NCBI GenBank assembly: GCA_030689795.1
Contig: JAUYEO010000084.1
Span: 1-5,019, forward strand
From: Desulfobacterales bacterium
GTDB lineage: Bacteria; Desulfobacterota; Desulfobacteria; Desulfobacterales; RPRI01
Length of the DNA stretch: 5,019 nt
Direction: 5' to 3'
Below the pieces are notes generated by a model, which saw only the letters and a list, made by a program, of their open reading frames with translations, was not told the origin of the DNA and did no database searches. Of this stretch, positions 1 to 5,019 are shown one piece after another. Every line of letters starts with the position of its first letter. Positions within the stretch are counted from its first letter, which is position 1. The translations under genes were made by a program, and so were the position numbers.

Positions 1-300
1 GATCCATGATGCCAGAACGCCGACGATGTTGCATGTGCTGAAATTTTTGGACAAAGCACGCTCAAAGTGGAGGTTCTGGCGACAAGGCAGTATCTGTCCC
101 CAGCGTTTTGCGATTGCAACTTGAGCAAGAATTTTCTTGCACGATTAAATTCTGATGATAAATCATAAACTTATTCGAAGCGATGAAATCATGAATACTT
201 CTTAAAATACTTTTTTGTGGTAGACATTAGAGATGTCGAGGTTGAAAAGAGCAACTATCGGTAGATGTAAAATGTAAACCAAGTTGACTCAAAAGGTGTT
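1..300. other. Non-coding flank with a composition step; no gene supported
   Basis: No convincing coding region is seen on either strand. By hand count bases 1-120 are about 51% G+C and bases 121-300 about 32%. The first 120 bases stay open in a plus-strand frame ending at TGA 122-124 and in minus-strand frames running off the left edge, but none of the translations is recognisable. They could be the edge of a neighbouring gene or a degraded mobile element. The AT-rich part holds stop codons in all frames and several runs of A or T, and would serve as the 3' flank of the operon, but no GC-rich hairpin followed by a U-run was found. Confidence 0.45.
125..140. repeat. Short perfect inverted repeat (7-base arms)
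   Basis: GCAAGAA, two T bases, then TTCTTGC form a 16-base palindrome-like element just past the composition step. As RNA it could fold into a six-pair stem with a four-base loop. It has no adjoining U-tract on either strand, so it is not a standard intrinsic terminator. It may be chance or the end of a lost element. Confidence 0.35.
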
Positions 301-768
301 TTACGTGCAAAATTCAGGAATATAATCAATATTGGGGTTTCCAATAAGGCGATGAGTAAATGTTGTAGCGTGCATCCCCCCAACAATAATTTTACTGTCG
401 GGCCATAATTTTTTACAAAGTAGAATTAATCGCAAATTGGGCTTATGCCCATTAGAGGATCCCATTGAAACACCGATGTAATCAGGGACAGAAGAAATTC
501 GTTTTAAAATATTTAAAATAAATGAATCAAGATCAATTTTTTGCCGATTGGAGTCTGAAAAATACTTGTGCAACTCCATCATTAAATCTATTACCTGCAT
601 ATTATAATCTGGAAATTCTTGCCGGCACCATCCGGCTATTGTCATGATTCCTAATGGAAATGTTAAATAAATATTACTATCCGTTTCGGATTTAGACAAA
701 AATTCATTAATAATACTAGTGGGAGACCAAAGGCCATTTATTAGTAGTAACTTTTTTGAAGTAGCCAT
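301..768 (-). pseudogene. Truncated N-terminal fragment of a B12-binding-domain radical SAM protein
   Basis: A 155-residue frame matching only the N-terminal cobalamin-binding-like domain of B12-dependent radical SAM proteins. It begins MATSKKLLLINGLWSP and contains YLTFPLGIMTIAGW (34-47; PPLGL-type motif), MQVIDLM (57-63), PDYIGVSMGSS (95-105), DSKIIVGGMHAT (124-135) and NPNIDYI (144-150), in the usual order and spacing. After IDYI the family normally continues with a (V)xGEGE motif and then the CxxxCxxC radical SAM barrel. Here the frame ends PEFCT and stops, so about two thirds of a typical protein is absent and no barrel lies downstream in the window. ATG at 766-768 is chosen because it begins at the first beta strand and has GGAAAG eight bases upstream; it lies 16 bases after the methyltransferase stop. 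A longer start at 855 would read antisense-free but non-homologous codons through the upstream gene. A free-standing B12-binding protein is possible but less likely than a decayed gene. Confidence 0.72.
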
Positions 769-784
769 TAAAGCATCTTTCCAT

Positions 785-2008
785 TTAAAGTGTACAAATT
801 TCCCCTTTATAACCAAGTTTAAGCAGATCTGCCTTGATTGCATCCACGTGTGCAATTGCGCTTATGATTAAGACTGAATCCACTGTAGCCTCTTTTAGCA
901 CAGTTTCGGGAATTATTCTTTTACCGGCAACCGTAAAGATTTTTTGTTTATAAGGATTAACATCGATCAAACCGGCGATAGCGCACTTCTTTAACCCCGC
1001 TGACTCGTACAAGTACAGAAACTCTCTGCCCATGCCCCAAGCATATAATGGTCTTTGGGATTCTACCAATCTATGTATGAGCACCTTCTTCTCATTCAAT
1101 CTCTCAAACTCATTGGCCACATATTTTTTTATTTTTCTTGTCAGGCTGAAACATTTTTTCGTGACCTTTATTTCACTTCTCTTCCCAGTTAAGCGAAAGA
1201 TCACATTTAAATTTGGTAGTATCATTTTTTCACTCATCATCGGCGTTTCGTTTTTACTGAAACCGACGAGTTCAAAACCTTGCATTTCAGCCATTAATTT
1301 TAGATGTTCAAAATCAAAATGCTGTATATGCTCCCTCATTATGAACCAGTAATAATCGAAAAAATAAGTGCCATCATACCTTGAGGCATCCGGAACGCCA
1401 ATACAGAATAAACCTCCGTCGACCAACACTCTGCTTGCTTCCTGAAAAGCTTTTCTTGGTTCTACGAGATGCTCCAATACTTGATCAAGCACCAACAAAT
1501 CAAAGCTATTGTCGGCAAAAGGGATTGATTCTGCACTTCCAAGTTTAATACTGTAGTTGCCTTTCAACTTGGCGCAATCGACATATTTTGGGGTTGGATC
1601 GATACCAAAGAGGATTTTAAAGTCTTTTGCATGCAAATAATCCAAAAAGCCACCCATGGCGCAACCAACGTCCAATACTCTAACATCGATATTGATGTAT
1701 TTTGACAGTACATCATATAATCGATCGTATCGTCTCAGCGTGTTTTTGTCATTACTTCCGGGCCTATCGCCGGTCTGATTGGTTGAACCAATATTCGTCG
1801 GCGCATATTCTTCATCATAATATTTCATAAGACCGACGATCTCATCCGGCAATAATCTGTTGTAAACATGACCACACTGTCCACATGCACTTACCTTAAC
1901 CATCTGATAAAGCATTGAGTCATCAAAATTACCACAATTGAGTTCAAGCATATTAATGGCTATGGAAAAGCTGCAAATCGGGCATTTGAGCAATTCATTG
2001 CTTTTCAT
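785..2008 (-). CDS. Three-domain SAM-dependent methyltransferase (zinc ribbon, class I core, C-terminal Rossmann-like domain)
   Basis: A 407-residue methyltransferase of unknown substrate. The N-terminus is a zinc ribbon with CPIC (Cys9, Cys12) and CGQC (Cys42, Cys45), followed by HVYNRLLPDEI. The class I core has motif I VLDVGCAMGG (111-120), the ribose-binding acidic residue in FGIDPT (134-139), GSAESIPF (157-164), and FDLLVLDQVLEHL (169-181) typical of the Methyltransf_11/23 families. VLVDGGLFCIGVP (194-206) and EHIQHFDFEHL (226-236) follow; the latter resembles the histidine-rich stretch seen in sugar and polyketide-type methyltransferases. The C-terminus (about 318-407), with LYAWGMGREF and LIDVNPYKQ, resembles the nucleotide-binding-like tail of sugar C-methyltransferases. 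The start is supported by GGAGG eight bases upstream and by the ATGA overlap with the radical SAM gene. A C- or O-methyl transfer to a sugar is inferred from context only. Confidence 0.9.
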   Translation of the reverse strand: MKSNELLKCPICSFSIAINMLELNCGNFDDSMLYQMVKVSACGQCGHVYNRLLPDEIVGLMKYYDEEYAPTNIGSTNQTGDRPGSNDKNTLRRYDRLYDVLSKYINIDVRVLDVGCAMGGFLDYLHAKDFKILFGIDPTPKYVDCAKLKGNYSIKLGSAESIPFADNSFDLLVLDQVLEHLVEPRKAFQEASRVLVDGGLFCIGVPDASRYDGTYFFDYYWFIMREHIQHFDFEHLKLMAEMQGFELVGFSKNETPMMSEKMILPNLNVIFRLTGKRSEIKVTKKCFSLTRKIKKYVANEFERLNEKKVLIHRLVESQRPLYAWGMGREFLYLYESAGLKKCAIAGLIDVNPYKQKIFTVAGKRIIPETVLKEATVDSVLIISAIAHVDAIKADLLKLGYKGEICTL

Positions 2009-3012
2009 TTTCTTAACCTCCCCAACAACGTCTCCGCATACTCATCAATATCATCGGGAAGTCCGTGCGTCATCTGCCCGCAATTTTTGCATATAGGATG
2101 AATTTTCCGCTGTTTCATCAGAAACATTTTATGATATTCTAAAAACTTATTGCTGTTCCATATATTTTTTACGCTATCGGTTTTTACATCTCCGATGATA
2201 AGTTTTCTCGCCCAGTCCAAGAAGCATGTGCTCACCGTACCATCTGAATTAATCGAAAATGAATAAAAGACATAAGGACAAACCTGAACCTCTCTGATCT
2301 TTTGGCCATAAATACCGTATTCCTGATTAACATCAACACCCTTCAGTTCAAACTCAGGCCAGCAGGCCATGATATGCTCGATATATACTCCGTCTGCAAT
2401 ATCACCGAATGTCTCGTAGAACTTTTTATTGTCGTCTTCTGACAATATATCACCATTGATCTTTACAATGATCTCGCATTGTTTTTTATTCTCATACAAA
2501 TGACTGACATTCTCGACAAGCTTTCCAAAATCGATTTTGCATTTAGAAAATTCCCAGTATTGTTGGGCATTAATGCCCTCAATAGAGATGTTGATCCTGT
2601 CAAGTCCTGCCGCAATTAGATCAGTATTCTTTTGGGGGTTTAATAAGATGGCATTCGTTGTTGTATCTATTCTTTCGGCACATTTTTTTTCTTTAGCATA
2701 GGAGATCATCTCTGCCAGACGGGGGTTAAGAAACGGCTCGCCATCTTTATACAGCCGTAATACTTTAATGGGTTTTTCAAACTCACTGATGCCGTCAATG
2801 ATCTTTTTATAGAGTTCAAAATCCATTATCCCGTGGTTTCTCCCGGGTGTTTTTTTCATAAGCATTCTGTCGCCGGTTGGACAAAATTTGCATTGAAAAT
2901 TACAGATATCAGATGGGTCTACATTAATGATAAAAGGGACTTTAAGAGGAATAACCGTTTCAAGCTTGGTCCTGCCAATCAAATCGATTCTTGGCTTAAT
3001 CTGTGCTTTCAT
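2005..3012 (-). CDS. Radical SAM protein with SPASM/twitch-like C-terminal domain
   Basis: A 335-residue radical SAM enzyme. The N-terminal core carries the cluster motif CNFQCKFC (Cys37, Cys41, Cys44; CxxxCxxC), which binds the SAM-cleaving 4Fe-4S cluster. It is followed by LYKDGEPFLNP (87-97), the GEP-type SAM contact, TTTNA (117-121) and INISIEG (140-146). The C-terminal part has Cys245, SINSDGTVSTC ending at Cys263, and CKNCG (Cys308, Cys311), which is the SPASM/twitch layout for at least one auxiliary cluster. ATG at 3010-3012 was chosen because AAGGA lies six bases upstream and the start falls in the tail of the epimerase gene. The stop forms ATGA with the next start. SPASM enzymes are best known for peptide modification, but related proteins occur in surface-polysaccharide clusters and in sugar dehydrogenation or epimerisation. 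The substrate cannot be read from sequence; context favours a sugar. Confidence 0.92.
   Translation of the reverse strand: MKAQIKPRIDLIGRTKLETVIPLKVPFIINVDPSDICNFQCKFCPTGDRMLMKKTPGRNHGIMDFELYKKIIDGISEFEKPIKVLRLYKDGEPFLNPRLAEMISYAKEKKCAERIDTTTNAILLNPQKNTDLIAAGLDRINISIEGINAQQYWEFSKCKIDFGKLVENVSHLYENKKQCEIIVKINGDILSEDDNKKFYETFGDIADGVYIEHIMACWPEFELKGVDVNQEYGIYGQKIREVQVCPYVFYSFSINSDGTVSTCFLDWARKLIIGDVKTDSVKNIWNSNKFLEYHKMFLMKQRKIHPICKNCGQMTHGLPDDIDEYAETLLGRLRK
2017..2021 (-). promoter_or_regulatory. Ribosome binding site of the second methyltransferase
   Basis: GGAGG on the minus strand, in a GGGGAGG context, lies eight bases before the ATG at 2006-2008 and inside the 3' end of the radical SAM gene. 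It is the strongest and best spaced translation signal in the window. Confidence 0.75.
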
Positions 3013-3859
3013 TCTTAGTCCTTAAAATCTTTTTTAACTTCTCAATATCTCCCCAAAAGACCATAGGTTCGTAATCAGGATAAGGATATCGGCTAAGGTC
3101 CAATTTCATAACTTGACCTGGTTTCCTTAAGTATTCTTCAACAAGCGAACGTATTGAAATCGGCTCTCCGTTACAGCAATTAAAAATACCTTGTTGCTTG
3201 GTCTGAGTGCTAATCTTCACGATATATTCAGCGGCCTTTTCCACAGAAAGATAATCTCTTTGCTGTTCACCGCCGGACATGGGAAAAACCGTTTCCCCCC
3301 TGGCGATCGCAGATTTCAACTGTTCCAAAATAGAATTTTTCGATTGCCCTTCCCCGTAAAGATAAAAAAGCCGAATCCATTTCCAGTCAAAAAAATATTT
3401 TTGTGCTAAAACTTCAACGAATTTCCTAAGGGTATCCTTGGCCAATCCATACGAGGTACATGGCGCGGTTGGCATATCTTCTGTTAAACAGCCTTCTTTC
3501 ATCCCATACTCGAGGCAGGTTCCAATAACAGAAAGATGACACAGGCCGCCCTCAATCATTTTTTTAATAAAAAAATAACTTTCAAAAAGATTTCTTTCGA
3601 AATGAAAAAGTTCTTTGTAGTTGGGTAAACCGGGCCAAGCCAGATGAACCAGGAGGTCCGGCACTCCAAAAATTGCTGCCGGGTCTAGTTCAGTGCTATG
3701 CAGATCACAGGCAACAAAGTGTACCTTATCGAACCACGGCATAGCTTGCGCACGTTCAAGATTGCGGGCCGTGGCTGTCACTTCATGCCCCAGCCTAAGC
3801 AATTCCGGAACCACATGACGGCCTATGAATCCAGTTGATCCAGTAACAAGAATTTTCAT
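2996..3859 (-). CDS. NAD(P)-dependent SDR-family sugar epimerase/4-ketoreductase
   Basis: A 287-residue extended short-chain dehydrogenase, probably acting on an NDP-activated deoxysugar in the cytoplasm. The start is ATG at 3857-3859, giving MKILVTGSTGFIG; this places the dinucleotide-binding GSTGFIG at residues 7-13, as is normal for the family. A longer in-frame start at 4001-4003 would add 48 unrelated residues read across the end of the upstream gene and is rejected. Other family marks are HLAW (72-75), GTCLEYG with a candidate catalytic Thr (113-119), the catalytic YGLAK (Tyr137, Lys141), RLFYLYGEGQ (163-172) and the substrate-pocket RDYLSVEKAA (201-210). Length is at the short end for extended SDRs. 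Family resemblance suggests a 4-ketoreductase such as dTDP-6-deoxy-L-talose 4-dehydrogenase or the last reductase of a branched-sugar pathway, but an epimerase is equally possible. The start lacks a good ribosome binding site. The last 17 bases overlap the next gene. Confidence 0.9.
   Translation of the reverse strand: MKILVTGSTGFIGRHVVPELLRLGHEVTATARNLERAQAMPWFDKVHFVACDLHSTELDPAAIFGVPDLLVHLAWPGLPNYKELFHFERNLFESYFFIKKMIEGGLCHLSVIGTCLEYGMKEGCLTEDMPTAPCTSYGLAKDTLRKFVEVLAQKYFFDWKWIRLFYLYGEGQSKNSILEQLKSAIARGETVFPMSGGEQQRDYLSVEKAAEYIVKISTQTKQQGIFNCCNGEPISIRSLVEEYLRKPGQVMKLDLSRYPYPDYEPMVFWGDIEKLKKILRTKNESTD
3019..3023 (-). promoter_or_regulatory. Ribosome binding site of the radical SAM gene
   Basis: AAGGA on the minus strand lies six bases before the ATG at 3010-3012, within the last codons of the epimerase gene. 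It fixes the radical SAM start inside the upstream coding region. Confidence 0.65.
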
Positions 3860-3864
3860 TATGT

Positions 3865-3948
3865 TCAGCCATTTCGGGCGGCATATGATGCGTAAGCGAC
3901 GTCCAACTCGGTAATCGAAGGTTTGGTATAGTAAATTCGGGACTTCAT
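3865..3948 (-). pseudogene. Remnant of a DegT/DnrJ/EryC1/StrS aminotransferase (N-terminal 27 codons)
   Basis: A 27-codon reading frame begins at the ATG at 3946-3948, which shares ATGA with the stop of the C-methyltransferase gene. It encodes MKSRIYYTKPSITELDVAYA followed by SYAARNG, then TGA at 3865-3867. From memory of the family, the IYYTKPSITELEV...AA.NGWG segment is the characteristic N-terminus of a group of PLP-dependent sugar aminotransferases of about 370 residues. The match runs up to the position where TGG (Trp) is expected, where TGA stands instead, and the epimerase gene begins five bases later. The rest of the enzyme, including the PLP lysine, is absent. The simplest reading is an in-place deletion of about 1 kb rather than a point nonsense mutation. 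The remnant is probably still translated as a short leader. Confidence 0.8.
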
Positions 3949-5019
3949 GAGACCTCCAACTTTGGAACAACTGTGACAAATCGCCCGTCCCATTCGCGCA
4001 CATACGTAAGTTGCGCCATCACTTCCTCCTTGATGTTCCATGGCAGAATTACGATAAAATCGGGTTGTCTCTCCCTGATATGGTCTTCCGATACGATGGG
4101 AATACGGCTTCCCGGCAGAAATTTTCCCTGCTTGGCCGGATTGCGATCCGCCACATAGGGCAGCAGGTCCGGTTTGATTCCAGCATAGTTCAAAAGGGTG
4201 TTGCCTTTTGCCGCTGCGCCATAAGCGGCAACCGTTTTACCTGTCGCTTTTAGGTCCAGCAGGAACTGGAGAAAGCTATTTTTGACGTTATCAGCGCGTA
4301 CCTGAAAGGACTGATAGAGTAAAAGGTTGCGCATACCGCGCGAGCTTTCTTCATCAAGCAGTGACGTAATTGTTTTAGCATCCGTACGCGGATCTTCCAG
4401 ATGGCAGCCGTAGACGCGCAAACTGCCGCCGTGAGTTGCCAGCTCTTCAACATCAAAAACCCGTAAACCGGCTCTCCGGAAGATATACATGACGTTGTAC
4501 AGGGAAAGGTAGGAGAAGTGCTCATGATAGATGGTATCAAACTGGGTATGTTCGATAAGCCGCATTAAATGGGGAAACTCCAATGTGATTGTTCCTCCCG
4601 GTTTAAGCAGAGTTTTCAGTCCTATCGTGAAATCGTTGATATCCGGCACATGCGCATACACGTTGTTGCCGATAATCAGGTCAGCCTTTTGTCCCGCGTC
4701 AGACAATCGCCTACCGAGCGTCTGACCAAAAAATTCCTGAAGTACTGGAATGCCCAGATTCTGGGCAGCGGCTGCTGTATTTGCCGTGGGCTCAATTCCC
4801 AAGCAGGGAATTTCGCCTTCGACGAAATTCTTAAGTAGGTACCCGTCATTACAGGCGATCTCTATAACAAAACTTTTGGCGTTCAAACCCAGTCGTCTGG
4901 TTATAGACTGGCTGTACTGTCTGGCATGTTCCAGCCAGCTTGAAGATGTGGATGAGAAATAGGCATAGTCCGGTGAGAACAATTCCTCTGCTCCGGCGTA
5001 GTCCTCAGTCTGCACCAGC
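3945..5019 (-). CDS. NDP-sugar C-methyltransferase, TylCIII/TcaB9 type (5'-partial)
   Basis: Probable SAM-dependent methyltransferase that adds a branching methyl to a carbon of an NDP-4-keto-deoxysugar in the cytoplasm. The frame is open to the right edge, so the true start is outside; the GTG at 5013-5015 is an internal valine in the family-typical stretch LVQTEDYAGAEELFS. About 356 residues are visible against roughly 410 in the family, so the N-terminal zinc-binding cysteine domain is missing only because of the window edge. Counting from the GTG, the SAM-binding loop is VIEIACNDGYLL (50-61), the acidic ribose contact GIEPT (73-77), and NNVYAHVPDINDF follows at 117-129. IYHEHFSYLS (162-171) is the Tyr-His-Glu-His active-site signature known from TcaB9. 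HGGSLRVY (195-202) and the C-terminal Rossmann-like domain with AAYGAAAKGN (263-272) complete the family order. The TGA stop overlaps the next ATG as ATGA. Family assignment is secure; the sugar and methylated carbon are not known. Confidence 0.93.
   Translation of the reverse strand, partial: LVQTEDYAGAEELFSPDYAYFSSTSSSWLEHARQYSQSITRRLGLNAKSFVIEIACNDGYLLKNFVEGEIPCLGIEPTANTAAAAQNLGIPVLQEFFGQTLGRRLSDAGQKADLIIGNNVYAHVPDINDFTIGLKTLLKPGGTITLEFPHLMRLIEHTQFDTIYHEHFSYLSLYNVMYIFRRAGLRVFDVEELATHGGSLRVYGCHLEDPRTDAKTITSLLDEESSRGMRNLLLYQSFQVRADNVKNSFLQFLLDLKATGKTVAAYGAAAKGNTLLNYAGIKPDLLPYVADRNPAKQGKFLPGSRIPIVSEDHIRERQPDFIVILPWNIKEEVMAQLTYVREWDGRFVTVVPKLEVS
3953..3957 (-). promoter_or_regulatory. Ribosome binding site of the aminotransferase remnant
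   Basis: A perfect GGAGG on the minus strand sits four bases (TCTC) before the ATG at 3946-3948, inside the last codons of the C-methyltransferase gene. Its survival in front of a 27-codon frame supports a once-functional gene and implies that ribosomes still initiate here. Confidence 0.7.

Noticed and set aside
2..124. Plus-strand frame open from the left edge to TGA at 122-124, possibly the end of a transposase
   Set aside because: The 40-residue translation is not recognisable, and minus-strand frames over the same bases are also open. There is too little to call a gene or element.
121..300. Possible intrinsic terminator downstream of the operon
   Set aside because: The only clear hairpin (125-140) is short and lacks a following U-run. 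The T/A runs near 201-216 have no GC-rich stem beside them.
769..855. 29-residue N-terminal extension of the B12-binding fragment
   Set aside because: It runs through the 3' end of the methyltransferase gene in another frame. The family homology begins at the ATG at 766-768, which has a plausible ribosome binding site.
1032..1352. Plus-strand open frame of 106 codons
   Set aside because: It lies antisense to the conserved methyltransferase, is rich in Phe/Ser/Leu as expected of an antisense shadow, and shows no family motif.
3860..4003. 48-residue N-terminal extension of the epimerase frame
   Set aside because: It overlaps the C-methyltransferase gene and the aminotransferase remnant in another frame and resembles no SDR sequence. 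MKILVTGSTGFIG at 3859 is the normal family start.
3973..4962. Several plus-strand frames and one minus-strand frame (4250-4540) within the C-methyltransferase
   Set aside because: All are shadows of a gene with clear motifs across its whole length; none shows recognisable protein features.

Overview
The window is a polysaccharide or deoxysugar-modification gene cluster in which every recognisable gene lies on the minus strand, so transcription runs from the right edge to the left. The content (sugar C-methyltransferase, SDR-type sugar epimerase/reductase, radical SAM enzymes, a second methyltransferase) is typical of O-antigen, capsule or exopolysaccharide accessory loci. Two radical SAM-type genes and strong GGAGG-like ribosome binding sites suggest an anaerobic or facultative bacterium, possibly Desulfobacterota-like. 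That taxonomic guess is weak, because no marker gene is present.

Layout in transcription order. (1) 5019-3945: TylCIII/TcaB9-type sugar C-methyltransferase, with its N-terminal zinc domain cut off by the window edge. (2) 3948-3865: a 27-codon remnant of a DegT/DnrJ/EryC1/StrS aminotransferase that still has its ribosome binding site and ATGA coupling to gene 1. (3) 3859-2996: NAD(P)-dependent SDR epimerase/reductase. (4) 3012-2005: radical SAM protein with a SPASM/twitch-like C-terminus. (5) 2008-785: three-part SAM methyltransferase with an N-terminal zinc ribbon. (6) 768-301: N-terminal B12-binding half of a radical SAM protein, which stops before the catalytic domain. (7) 300-1: no supported gene, with an abrupt composition step near position 120.

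Genes 1 to 5 overlap or nearly touch (4-base ATGA overlaps, a 17-base overlap, a 5-base gap), which indicates one translationally coupled operon with no room for internal promoters or terminators. Genes 1 and 3, plus the lost aminotransferase, fit synthesis of a branched or amino dideoxysugar from an NDP-4-keto-6-deoxyhexose. Genes 4 to 6 would add radical and methyl-transfer modification of an unknown substrate. Two members have decayed: an internal deletion of the aminotransferase and truncation of the B12 radical SAM gene. GC content by hand count falls from about 49% in part of gene 1 to about 40% in gene 5 and 35% in gene 6, which fits a mosaic island assembled from different sources. No RNA gene, CRISPR array, intact mobile element or convincing terminator was found.
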